Shown: piece by piece, positions 47,240 through 55,058 of the stretch
Position numbering within the stretch: position 1 is the first letter of the stretch
Layout of the letters: each line of letters opens with the position of its first letter
Assembly (NCBI RefSeq): GCF_002305875.1
Contig: NZ_CP022098.1
Coordinates: forward strand, 10,416,001-10,480,000
Reading direction: 5' to 3'
DNA: 64,000 nt
Source: Cystobacter fuscus
GTDB taxonomy: Bacteria > Myxococcota > Myxococcia > Myxococcales > Myxococcaceae
The notes under the pieces: model-generated
What the model was told of the DNA's origin: nothing
Seen by the model: only the letters and a program-made list of their open reading frames with translations
Databases searched by the model: none
Program-made: the position numbers and the translations under genes

Positions 47240-48112
47240 TCAGGTTCCGGGAGCAATGCCGTGCAGCGCCTTCCAGAGTCTCCGCTGCAAGGCGATGCTC
47301 AGGATGTGGGGCGGGAGCTTCAGCCCGAACTGAGGGGCGGCGATGATACCGAGGATGTGCTCCACCTTCCTCGTGAGTTCGGCACCACCATGGAATATGA
47401 ACGCATTGGGGAATCGCTGTGACAAACGTTCCACGAGTTCGTGCGGAGAGGCGTCGAAGTCGATCTCACAAATTCCTTGTTCCGTCATCGCCAGGAGTTG
47501 CGTTCCCAGCGGCGAGCTGGTCAGCACATAGCGGATCCTCATTCCGGCCGCACCATTCTTGAATTGAGCGGGTGTCATACCGAGTTCCCTTACCGTCTTC
47601 TCATAGACACGGCTCGTCGAGCTGAAGCCCGCGTCATAGATGGCCTGGAGGATCGGCGCCCCCTGGGCAAGCGATTGTTTGAGGCGCGCGATCTGACATG
47701 CGGTCGCGTATTCCTTGGGTGTAATCCCAACGTACTTCTTGAAGAGCCGCTGCAAATAGAAGCGGCTCAGCCCGACATGCTCGGCCAGGTGTTCGAGTGT
47801 GGGGGGTTCCTCCGCTCCTTCGATCAGCTCACAGGCCTGTTGGACCACCACCCGGTAGCGCTGGTGGATCGAGGATTCGAGGGGATTGCAGCGCTGGCAC
47901 GGGCGGTAACCAGCCGTGATCGCCACATGGCTCGTCGCGAAGAAGAGCACGTTCTCTCGGTTTGGCTTCCGCGAGGGACAGGTCGGCCGGCAAAAAACAC
48001 CCGTTGTCTTGACGCCATAACGGAAGCAGGCATCGGCGCACGGATTCCGTGTCACCAATGCATCCCAACAATCATCGTCCGTAGCGAACTGAAGAGGCGT
48101 GAGGCCGGCCAC
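47240..48112 (-). CDS. ada: Truncated Ada: methylphosphotriester-sensing and AraC-type domains without an active methyltransferase domain
   Basis: A 290-residue Ada (usually ~355). The N-terminal zinc site C41, C45, C72, C75 (FCRPTC ... YRPCQRC) that accepts methyl from DNA phosphotriesters is intact, and the AraC-type helix-turn-helix region follows at ~85-190. The MGMT-type domain starts (~195) but stops at GIAPGT, before the active-site PCHR. The 124 bp left before the next gene cannot hold the missing ~70 residues. It could therefore sense DNA methylation but not repair O6-methylguanine. GTG at 48112 has CCGGAG upstream. First gene of the nitrosourea-type operon. Confidence 0.85.
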   Translation of the reverse strand: MAGLTPLQFATDDDCWDALVTRNPCADACFRYGVKTTGVFCRPTCPSRKPNRENVLFFATSHVAITAGYRPCQRCNPLESSIHQRYRVVVQQACELIEGAEEPPTLEHLAEHVGLSRFYLQRLFKKYVGITPKEYATACQIARLKQSLAQGAPILQAIYDAGFSSTSRVYEKTVRELGMTPAQFKNGAAGMRIRYVLTSSPLGTQLLAMTEQGICEIDFDASPHELVERLSQRFPNAFIFHGGAELTRKVEHILGIIAAPQFGLKLPPHILSIALQRRLWKALHGIAPGT

Positions 48113-48696
48113 GACAAAACTCCGGTAGGAGGACGTAGCGAGAGTTCTTCGTTCCTGACCTCGGGCTCTATCCGAATGTTGCCGTCGAATCGGGCTGTGG
48201 GCTCCAACCTTATGTGTTCAATGAAGCGAACATCGATGACAACTGGCGTCGGCCAGTCTCTGGTTCAGCACGTTGTACTTGTTTGGGTGACGCGCACCGA
48301 TGACGTGGAGCGAACTCAACCGCCGGTGCACCGCATCTTTCTGCGCGCGGTGTTCGCTCTGCAGCATCGGAGGGCACGGCGGCAGGGCCTGCGGAGTGGA
48401 CAGGTCGGGGCCGAGCCTGCTGCAATCCCGTTTTCACCCGGCCCTCGTTCTGTCGCTTCCTCACCTTGGATTGCTGGCTCGGTGGAAACCCGTGGGTTGC
48501 ACGGGGTATGCGAGGCATTGGTGTCCGCGGGTGTCTCGGGCGTGCGCCACATAGGACGTAGGGCCCAGGACCGCAGAGCAACCCTCATCGTTGGAACCCA
48601 GGCGAGGACTGCTACGCCGCCGCGTGCTCTCCCCTCTCACCGAGTGTAGCGTATGGACTGGCGAGGTGTGGCTGGAGAGGAGCAGTGCTAATAGTG
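48113..48696. other. Intergenic region upstream of ada, no gene seen
   Basis: 584 bp with no frame of convincing coding character on either strand. It is less GC-rich than the flanks and must contain the promoter for the ada-led operon. Two AGTGCTAAT units stand side by side at about 48683-48700, at the end of the neighbouring gene. I saw no Ada box that I could defend. Confidence 0.5.
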
Positions 48697-49503
48697 CTAA
48701 TGCCGCCCCAACTCCCTATCCCAGGCAGCCAACTGCAGGGTCACTGTGTAGGTGTAGGCACTGGAGATCTTCTCGAAATCCCTCGGGGAAAGCGCGGAGA
48801 GGCGCTCGCGCAGGAAGCTCGGGTCACTGAGTACCTCGCGGTGCTTGAATTCGGCGTCCACCTCGACCAGGACAGGAATGACCCGGAGCATGGCCTCCAT
48901 ACACTCCTCTCGGCTCGCACGAGACATGCGCGCCACCGTCAGCGCCATGTGTTCGCGCACCGAGACGGGCCCACCGGGACACCACGCCTCCAGCGTCTTG
49001 CGGTAGATGGAGTCCATGAGTTCGTCGAGCGTAGGGTGGGTGTCGGGCACCCTGTACGCATAACGCGGGCCTTGGAGCACGTCCCAGAAGCGCAGCAACG
49101 CGGCGAGCCGCCTGGCCATGCGCTCCGCGCTCCGCGGTGAGGGAGGGGACACGGCATGGTAGAGCGCGCCCCACGGGGTGCTCAGACAGAAAGCCTCGAA
49201 GGCTTCCTCCATGCGCTGGCGCGCCTCCTTCGGGACGCCTTCATTCAAGCTCAAGAAGACGTCGGCGAACAGGTGCACCCGCCAGCGCGGGCGGGGGACG
49301 ACGTCGAACTCAGCCCCTGAGAGCACCTCCAGAAGCTCACCGGGCGGCACCTGGAGCATCTGCCGGGGCTGGGTAAAGGCACCGGTTTTGAGGTACTCCC
49401 GAGCCCACCCCTGGCCCTTGGCCCTCACCTTGCGGAGGACGGCGCCGGTAAGGCCGTGAAGCATCGCGGGAAACTCGAGCACCGGGGACTGTGGCGCGGC
49501 CAT
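48697..49503 (-). CDS. Hypothetical protein, all-helical
   Basis: A 268-residue soluble protein with good codon bias and a long helical pattern, beginning FPAMLHGLTGAVLRKVRA and containing VVPRPRWRVHLFADVFLSLN and PTLDELMDSIYRKTLEAW. No signal peptide, metal-binding motif or nucleotide-binding motif is visible. ATG at 49503 (MAAPQSPVLEF). It may be one of the many myxobacteria-restricted families; I cannot name it. Though inside the ridA-repeat interval, it is separated from the nitrosourea-type operon by 584 bp, so co-transcription is unlikely. Confidence 0.6.
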   Translation of the reverse strand: MAAPQSPVLEFPAMLHGLTGAVLRKVRAKGQGWAREYLKTGAFTQPRQMLQVPPGELLEVLSGAEFDVVPRPRWRVHLFADVFLSLNEGVPKEARQRMEEAFEAFCLSTPWGALYHAVSPPSPRSAERMARRLAALLRFWDVLQGPRYAYRVPDTHPTLDELMDSIYRKTLEAWCPGGPVSVREHMALTVARMSRASREECMEAMLRVIPVLVEVDAEFKHREVLSDPSFLRERLSALSPRDFEKISSAYTYTVTLQLAAWDRELGRH

Positions 49504-49990
49504 GTCGCAGGCCCTACCACAGCGGTCACGCGCGCATCAAGTGCCAGGACCCGCGCTCGCTCCGAGAGCGCCAGATGCATCCCGCTGGCTCAGCGACAGT
49601 CCACGGGCAGGTAGACCTGGCCATGAAAGCCACCGGGCCATTCGCCCCCTTCATAGGCAACCCGGAGCACCTACTCGGCCAGCTCACCGCGCTGCTCTAC
49701 AAGACGCTCGGGCTCTCCCAACTCCCCGTCCTTTGACAACTGTGGGTTTCGTCCGTCGGCGCACGGCCTCGCGCGGGTGCGCTGAGAGAATTGCAAGAGC
49801 CGCAAGAGCCGGGAAGGTGTCCCATGTACACGCGGGCTACCTCCTCGGTGAAGGGGCGTAGCACAACCGCCAGGATGTGGCTCGGAAGGAGGATCCGGGG
49901 GAGGTGGGCGGCCACTCTCGACTCGGCGCCAGTTCATGCGCGACCGATCCTCACCACGTCTCGGTCCCTGCTTTGAGATGGAAGTGGAGT
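49504..49990. other. Gene-poor stretch before ridA-repeat copy 2
   Basis: 487 bp with only fragmentary frames. One plus-strand frame ends GQLTALLYKTLGLSQLPVL near 49736 and a minus-strand frame reads RILLPSHILAVVLRPFTEEV near 49850; both look like scraps of former genes rather than intact ones. No integrase, transposase or tRNA is visible. Confidence 0.45.
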
Positions 49991-50078
49991 ACCAGCATGG
50001 TGGAGGTCAAGCGGCTCATCGACCCGGCCATGCTGGTGGAGCTCGAGGCCGACGCGCTGGTGCCCTGAACCCGCGACT
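49991..50078 (+). repeat. 88-bp direct repeat, copy 2 (orphan ridA 3' end)
   Basis: Begins ACCAGCATGG and includes the last 26 codons of ridA and its stop, but no ridA gene precedes it; the sequence upstream is unrelated. It matches 42100-42187 at 87 of 88 positions, 7,891 bp apart. It would be the right end of an inserted island or the trace of a duplication. Confidence 0.85.
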
Positions 50079-50231
50079 TCCGACGTTGGTTGTCCACGCG
50101 GGGGAGAGTGGGATGAGCGGCGTTTCTGCTCAACGGCCTCCGACCGGGGGGTGATTTCACGGCGGGGACATAGGGCTGCATGGTGGGGGCTCTGCTCGTG
50201 GAGGGCCGGATGCGAGCGGGAGAGGATATCC

Positions 50232-51299
50232 ATGCGCTCCTATCAGACGGCGCTTGCCGTGGTGCTGCTCGCCGGGGGCTTGTTTGCCGGGGGGAATGTC
50301 AGTCATGCCGCGGACTCCCTTCCCGTGCCGCCTGACGCCCGGAATTTCATCCAACCTTTCTTCCTCATCTTCGACCGCAACGAAGAGCAGGTGATTGTCT
50401 TCCTGGCCAACCATCCCGTGTACGAGGCCATAGAGGTCATGGTGACCCGGCGGGCCGGCCAGCAGCCGCTGCTGAGGGTGATCATTACACGGCATGACAC
50501 AGACCAGATCGACCACATCAATGACGTGCAGCTTGCTCGAGAGCGCGCGGCGTTGCTGCCCGAACGCAAGACGGTCTACCGGCCCATCCTGTACGAGCAG
50601 AGCGAGGTCGCTGGCATCGTGACCTCGCGGCTGAGGTTCAAATCCTATCGAGGCGAGGACATAGACTTGCACTTCCAGGCACTTGCTCCTGTTTCGGTGG
50701 CGGGACGGCTCATCGCGACGGAGCACGCGAGGGAGGAGGCGCTGCCGGTGCTGTGGTCCAACGCGAGCGCCTTCGCAAGCCCCGAAACGCGGTTGACCAT
50801 CGACGGAGTCTCCTACCCGCTCAGGCCCGGCCCACAACCGGGGTCGCTCCTTGGCGTCTACTCCGCGGGCTTCCTCCTCGGGGTTGTGTACGAGGCGAGC
50901 CTGGAGCTGTACCCGCTCCGGTCTCCGCGCCGCCTCGCCGAGGGTGAGAAATGGGTCTACCTGGACAACCTAGGCAACCAGCATGTGTATGAGATCATTG
51001 ATGTCGCAGGGGAGCAGCTCACGATCCACAAGACCACCACGTCACCGACGCTGACGGAGGAGTTCATTACGGTCCAGCGCGAGGGGAACGGGCTGCAACT
51101 CCGCACGGTGCGAGCCACGGGGCGAGGTGGGGAACAGGTTCGTCCAGGAGAGCATGGTCGGCGAGCCCTCCTCCGCTGCCGCAGCTGCCCGTCACCAGCC
51201 AAGGACGCCATAACTGGGCTGAGAGGTGTCGCTGAAAGGTGTCCGCTGAAAGGTGTCAGAGAACTTGTTCCGCTCCCTCGCCGCCTACGAGTCGTCTGA
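50232..51299 (+). CDS. Secreted hypothetical protein, C-terminus probably frameshifted
   Basis: The N-terminus is a clear Sec signal peptide (ALAVVLLAGGLFAGG ... VSHAAD). The mature part up to about residue 295 is beta-rich with good codon bias (IFDRNEEQVIVFLANHP, YLDNLGNQHVYEIIDV). From about 51120 the frame turns Arg/Cys/Pro-rich and implausible, while a neighbouring frame reads GEVGNRFVQESMVGEPSS and stops near 51211. A 1-nt indel near the GGGG run at 51117-51121 would explain this. As it stands, the last ~15 residues are encoded by the 52-bp repeat element. Family unknown. ATG at 50232 has GAGAGGATATCC. Confidence 0.6.
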   Translation: MRSYQTALAVVLLAGGLFAGGNVSHAADSLPVPPDARNFIQPFFLIFDRNEEQVIVFLANHPVYEAIEVMVTRRAGQQPLLRVIITRHDTDQIDHINDVQLARERAALLPERKTVYRPILYEQSEVAGIVTSRLRFKSYRGEDIDLHFQALAPVSVAGRLIATEHAREEALPVLWSNASAFASPETRLTIDGVSYPLRPGPQPGSLLGVYSAGFLLGVVYEASLELYPLRSPRRLAEGEKWVYLDNLGNQHVYEIIDVAGEQLTIHKTTTSPTLTEEFITVQREGNGLQLRTVRATGRGGEQVRPGEHGRRALLRCRSCPSPAKDAITGLRGVAERCPLKGVRELVPLPRRLRVV

Positions 51300-51303
51300 C
51301 ACC
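51252..51303. repeat. 52-bp element with 9-bp terminal inverted repeats, copy A
   Basis: GGTGTCAGA and TCTGACACC are perfect inverted ends. The interior (GAACTTGTTCCGCTCCCTCG...) matches copy B at 53125-53176 with only a few differences and the same total length. Just upstream, GCTGAAAGGTGTC occurs twice. It may be a small non-autonomous repeat. Confidence 0.7.
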
Positions 51304-51586
51304 TGGACAGGGCTCCGAATCGCCCCTACGAATTGTCCGATACGCTTCTCGGGCCACCGCCGAGTAACCCGGTCGGGTCGCTCGCGTGAGCGTCCCAAGG
51401 AAGAAGACCGAGCGCGAGCAAGAGCGCCCATGGAAACGAGCCTCCAGGGCTCGCTCCACGTTTCGGACGGGTGCACGCGAACGAATTGGTTGAAGAGGTG
51501 TTCATGAGCGTATTGTCAACGCATCCCCCATCCAAGCAACGGCAATCTCCTCGGAGTCCCCGCAGATCCCACGAGCCGTACCAACC

Positions 51587-52345
51587 TCAATGGGCTGTGC
51601 GCCCGCCGATCTCCGGGAAGCGCTCGTAGGCCCGCTTGAGCGCGTCCAGGTGCGTGGAATCGTCCAGGTCGAGCGGCGCCTCCGTGAGCTGCACAACCCA
51701 CCCACCGGTCGCGGTACACCGTGAGCGCGAGAGCAGGTCCGCGTCGCGGGCTTGGTCCGGGAACCCAATGGCTCGTGCGGCGGCGGCCGACCAGTAGTTC
51801 AGCCACCCGAGGCGACGCGGAATCTCAGGCGAACGAATGTAGTCTGGGAACCTGAGCGCGGGCAGCCCCCGTGGCGGAACTCCTGGCTTACGCACCGGAT
51901 CGACCGTCTGCCGCGAAATTTCCACAGTCGCGTTGAAAGGCGTAGCATGTCCCCAATACGCGCGTGCGCCTTGCCCAATCGCCGCGAGCACCTCCGCGGC
52001 CGCCGCGATACTGGCCGCGTCGAATGGCAGTTGCGCATGAATTTCAAAATGCGGCGCGCCATCCGCGGCAAGACCGTTCGGGTTTTCCCACCCGGAAATC
52101 GTCACCAGATGAGCATCGTCATCATTGCAAAGGAACGGAAACCCTCCGTCTGTCCTATTGGACGCGACCCATTCATCGCGGTGAGGTAGCGATATGAGCT
52201 CCTCCTTCTCCGAGGTCGTCCACCCCAAGCGCAATCCTGGGAGCGCACGCTCCATTCCATGAACGATGGCAAGCGGGCGCCCATCGTCGCTCGTAAGCAC
52301 AGGGGCGTATACGCTGATAGTCATCTCATTTCGGCCAAACGCCAT
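51587..52345 (-). CDS. DUF5953-like protein, probable partner of the upstream toxin
   Basis: A ~252-residue protein with features of the DUF5953 family found in myxobacteria: RLGWLNYWSAAAARAIGFPD near 175, TATGGWVVQLTEAPLDLDD near 215, and a C-terminal YERFPEIGGR. No signal peptide. ATG at 52324 (MTISVYAPVL) is an alternative start. It lies 36 bp downstream of the CADK/HNEC toxin lipoprotein. In related loci such pairs behave as toxin-immunity modules, so this is best read as the immunity protein (inference). Confidence 0.6.
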   Translation of the reverse strand: MAFGRNEMTISVYAPVLTSDDGRPLAIVHGMERALPGLRLGWTTSEKEELISLPHRDEWVASNRTDGGFPFLCNDDDAHLVTISGWENPNGLAADGAPHFEIHAQLPFDAASIAAAAEVLAAIGQGARAYWGHATPFNATVEISRQTVDPVRKPGVPPRGLPALRFPDYIRSPEIPRRLGWLNYWSAAAARAIGFPDQARDADLLSRSRCTATGGWVVQLTEAPLDLDDSTHLDALKRAYERFPEIGGRTAH

Positions 52346-52380
52346 GTCAGCACCAATTCATGAGGACGACGGTAAGGGTA

Positions 52381-53064
52381 TCATCCAAACTCTCTCCCAT
52401 TCACGTACACATCCCCACCGGGGAAGCTGTTGTTCGGCATCTTGTCCGCGCACTCGTTGTGCGGGTCATGCCCGCCCAGGTGGCGCGGCAATGGGATGGG
52501 CTTGCATCTCGTGTCGTCCTCCTCGGAGAGGGCGGTCTCGGGCTGCTTCTGCGGCGAGGGATGCCGGGCCGGTGCTTTCGCCGCACGAGGCTGGGCCTCG
52601 AGTTCCACCACGAGTTGCTGCGATGCCTCCGACACGTCTCGCAGCAGTGCCTCGAACTCCCGTTGAGCGTCGACCCAGGATGGGCGGCTGTCGAACTCCG
52701 GCCCGGCGGTGCTGGAGGGCCAGAGCAGGACGAGGCCCACGAGCAACGGGCCCACCCGGGAGGGCGCCCCGACGAACCTCCTGGCACGACCCGCCTGGGC
52801 AAGACCCTCTGCTCCCCTCACCACTTGACGCGGCTCCAAGTCATGACGCGCCCGAAACAGCAGCGCCCGGGCCCGGTCCAGGTCCGCCTTTCCAATCCGC
52901 GACTCCTGCTGCACCGGCTCCATCGGCGAGGACACGAGACGGATGCTCGGGCCTGGGGGAGGAGTCGGGACAAAGGCGTGAGACCGTGGCATCGACGGAG
53001 AGGGGGGCGCGCTCGCGCAGGCGGAGAGAAAGAGCAGCAGCGAGAAGTAAGCGCGTAGACGCAT
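52381..53064 (-). CDS. Truncated toxin-type lipoprotein (DUF6310-like), nuclease end missing
   Basis: A 227-residue lipoprotein with signal MRLRAYFSLLLFLSAC (lipobox LSAC), a Pro/Ser-rich spacer, a helical region and one hydrophobic segment (SRVGPLLVGLVLLWPSS). The C-terminus reads CKPIPLPRHLGGHDPHNECA and NSFPGGDVYVNGREF, then a stop. In the related myxobacterial family this block is followed by an EVK-type restriction-endonuclease core (LWEVKT); here it ends at REFG, so the catalytic half is missing. The family name is recalled, not checked. Truncation is likely recent because the upstream frame is clean. Confidence 0.55.
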   Translation of the reverse strand: MRLRAYFSLLLFLSACASAPPSPSMPRSHAFVPTPPPGPSIRLVSSPMEPVQQESRIGKADLDRARALLFRARHDLEPRQVVRGAEGLAQAGRARRFVGAPSRVGPLLVGLVLLWPSSTAGPEFDSRPSWVDAQREFEALLRDVSEASQQLVVELEAQPRAAKAPARHPSPQKQPETALSEEDDTRCKPIPLPRHLGGHDPHNECADKMPNNSFPGGDVYVNGREFG

Positions 53065-53124
53065 GGCTACGTTCTTTCAAGCAAGTGGGGTGACGTGGGT
53101 CAAGGCGGGCGTGTGCCCGCAGGA

Positions 53125-53176
53125 GGTGTCGGAGAACTCGTTCCGCTCCCTCGCCTCCTACGAGTCGTCTGACACC
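53125..53176. repeat. 52-bp inverted-end element, copy B
   Basis: GGTGTCGGA...TCTGACACC, the same length and interior as copy A at 51252-51303; the left end has one mismatch to the right end. It lies in the promoter region upstream of the truncated toxin gene. Confidence 0.7.
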
Positions 53177-53224
53177 CTGGTTGGGCTCCCTCGCCTCCTA
53201 CGAGTCGTCTGACACCCTGGTTGG
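53145..53224. repeat. 40-bp perfect tandem duplication inside copy B
   Basis: The 40 bp from 53145 (GCTCCCTCGCC...) are repeated exactly at 53185-53224. The right inverted end, TCTGACACC, is therefore present twice. It looks like a slippage or unequal-crossover duplication of the element's right half. Confidence 0.8.
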
Positions 53225-53292
53225 GAAGCTCGCCGGGCTGGGTGGGGCCCAGCGTTCTCTTGTGCGGCGAGGTCCTGATAAGCTGGGCGCCG

Positions 53293-54192
53293 TTGATTCG
53301 CGCCCCTTCGATCCGTCTCCTGCCGGGCCTGGCCCTCGTGCTCTGTGCGACGGTGTGCCCGCTGTCCGCCCACGCGAGCCCACGGTCTCTTCTGGCGGGC
53401 TGTACGGCGGAGCCGTTCGGCGGTGAGGGGTGGAGCTACCAGTGCGGTGACTTCAGTGCCATCCTCTCGGACCACGCGGGCGTGTCCGCCCAGAGGCTGT
53501 GGCAGCGCAGCCGCCGCACCTTCCAGAAACAGGCCGCGGGGGAAGCGACGTTCAAGGTGGCGAAGGCCACGCTGGCGGGCCGCGAGGTGCGCCTCCTGCG
53601 CATGCGCCCGAAGGCGCCCGAGGCGCAGGAGTCCTCGGTGTTCGCCGTCGTGCCGGTGAAGGGAAAGGGGGCGCGGCGGCTCCTCTGCAAGGCTCGCGGC
53701 ACGCCGGAGCTGCAGGCCCGCTGTGGGCAGGTGCTGGAGCAGCTCGCGGCGCAACCGTGGAGGGCCCTCCCCGAGGAGGGGGTGGCCGTGGCGCAATCGG
53801 ATGCCGCGCTCGCGGGCCGGGAGCTCGTCGCGCCCGACGGGTGCAACCTCACGGCGGACAATGGCAGCGGCCGGATCGAGTGCGGCGACGGCTCACGGCT
53901 CGACTGGACCCGGCTCCCCGATGCCTCCCGCCTGCGGGACTCCGTGCAGGAGGGCCTGCTGACGTTCAAGGACGTCCCCCGGGCGAGCTACCTGGAGTCG
54001 CGCCTTCCCTGCGCCATCGACGGCGCCAGGACGCAGTGCACGTACCTGCGCATGCTCGGCTCGGGTGAACGGCGGGAAGCGTACTTCGCGGGTGCGGTGG
54101 TGCGCGGGATGCCGACGGTCATCTCGTGCATCGCGGGAAGGTCCTCGCGGCTGTTGCCCCAGGCGTGCCAGCAGGTACTCCGCATTCATTAG
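53293..54192 (+). CDS. Secreted protein with two repeated domains
   Basis: A ~299-residue exported protein: signal peptide (IRLLPGLALVLCATVCPLSAHAS), then two ~120-residue repeats beginning CTAEPFGGEGWSYQCGDFSA and CNLTADNGSGRIECGDGS, each with Cys pairs that probably form disulfides. Arg residues recur at the same spots. TTG at 53293 is the best start I can find, without a strong ribosome-binding site. Function unknown; the two-domain repeat suggests a compact extracellular binding protein. Its stop is convergent with the TetR gene (31 bp). Confidence 0.6.
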   Translation: MIRAPSIRLLPGLALVLCATVCPLSAHASPRSLLAGCTAEPFGGEGWSYQCGDFSAILSDHAGVSAQRLWQRSRRTFQKQAAGEATFKVAKATLAGREVRLLRMRPKAPEAQESSVFAVVPVKGKGARRLLCKARGTPELQARCGQVLEQLAAQPWRALPEEGVAVAQSDAALAGRELVAPDGCNLTADNGSGRIECGDGSRLDWTRLPDASRLRDSVQEGLLTFKDVPRASYLESRLPCAIDGARTQCTYLRMLGSGERREAYFAGAVVRGMPTVISCIAGRSSRLLPQACQQVLRIH

Positions 54193-54223
54193 GGTGTCAT
54201 TCAGCGGCCAGCGACCGGGGGCG

Positions 54224-54889
54224 TCAGCACCCGACGAGACCGTCAAGCAGGCGCTTGGCGAGGACCGTCACGGTATCGCGGCGGGTTGCGTCGAGCCGCT
54301 CCCACCCGAGGAAAGCGAGCGACACGGGCTCGGTCGCCGTGAAGGCGGAGAGCGAGGTGATCAGCATCACCGCGCCCGCGCGATCCTCCTCCCTCCCGGG
54401 GCGGCGCTGGCGAGCGATGGCCAGCAGGTCGGCGACGAGGCCGATGCCGGGGCTCCACAGCCCCTCGAACAACAACGCATAGCCCGGGCCCTGCTCGCTC
54501 ATCTCGCGCAGCACGAAATCGGTGGTGAGCCGTTGCTCGGCATCGGCGGTGATCGCGCTGACGAGCGCGTCGAGGATACGGTCGAGCCAGTCCCGCGCTT
54601 CCGTGGCCGAGAGCGACCCCTTGTTCGCTGCCTCGCGAGCAGCGCACACCAGCGGCAACAGCCGGCGACTGTGCTGTTCAACGATCTCCTGCGCGCAAGC
54701 GCGGTGCAGCCCCTCCTTGTTGCCGAAGTGGTAGGCGATCACCGGGAGCGTGACCCCCGCCTCGGCGGCGATCATCCGGGTGGTAGCACCCGCGAAACCC
54801 TCACGAGCAAAACAGCGCATGCCCGCCTCGAGGATCCGGGCCCTGGTCATCTCCGTCGGCGTCAGGCGGCTTTTGGTCTCGAGGCTCAT
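54224..54889 (-). CDS. TetR-family regulator (CerR-like)
   Basis: A 221-residue regulator with N-terminal HTH at about 15-60 (ILEAGMRCFAREGFAGATTRMIA, then ITLPVIAYHFGNKEGLH-like). The large helical C-terminal domain binds an unknown ligand; the VVAREAANKGSLSATE region is a DUF1956/CerR-type linker. ATG at 54889 (MSLETKSRL) is preferred. It is divergent from the MpaB-type oxygenase by 169 bp. Two TATCANNTGATA operators in the gap fit autoregulation and control of that gene. Confidence 0.8.
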   Translation of the reverse strand: MSLETKSRLTPTEMTRARILEAGMRCFAREGFAGATTRMIAAEAGVTLPVIAYHFGNKEGLHRACAQEIVEQHSRRLLPLVCAAREAANKGSLSATEARDWLDRILDALVSAITADAEQRLTTDFVLREMSEQGPGYALLFEGLWSPGIGLVADLLAIARQRRPGREEDRAGAVMLITSLSAFTATEPVSLAFLGWERLDATRRDTVTVLAKRLLDGLVGC

Positions 54890-55014
54890 GGTCAGCCATA
54901 TAGGCCGGGAGGAGCCCGTTCCGGTAGGGCACACTCCTGACAGGTTCCTTCTCGGGCGAGCATGCGGAACGTCCTCACGACCAGAACAGGCACTCCGGTT
55001 GTTGCGGCGGATCC

Positions 55015-55047
55015 TATCACCTGATATACGGAATATATCATCTGATA
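55015..55047. promoter_or_regulatory. Two TATCANNTGATA operators in the tetR-mpaB intergenic region
   Basis: TATCA-CC-TGATA (55015-55026) and TATCA-TC-TGATA (55036-55047), 21 bp centre to centre, so on the same DNA face two turns apart. This is an AT-rich island in a GC-rich region, ending 12 bp before the oxygenase start, and probably binds the adjacent TetR protein. Confidence 0.65.
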
Positions 55048-55058
55048 GAGGTGACGAG

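Noticed and set aside
49491-49736. Short plus-strand frame before ridA-repeat copy 2
   Set aside because: Only its last ~40 residues look coding, with no start signal; listed as a scrap, not a gene.
42188-49990. Integrase, transposase or tRNA in the ridA-flanked island
   Set aside because: None was visible in any frame; so the term integrative element is only an inference from the repeats.
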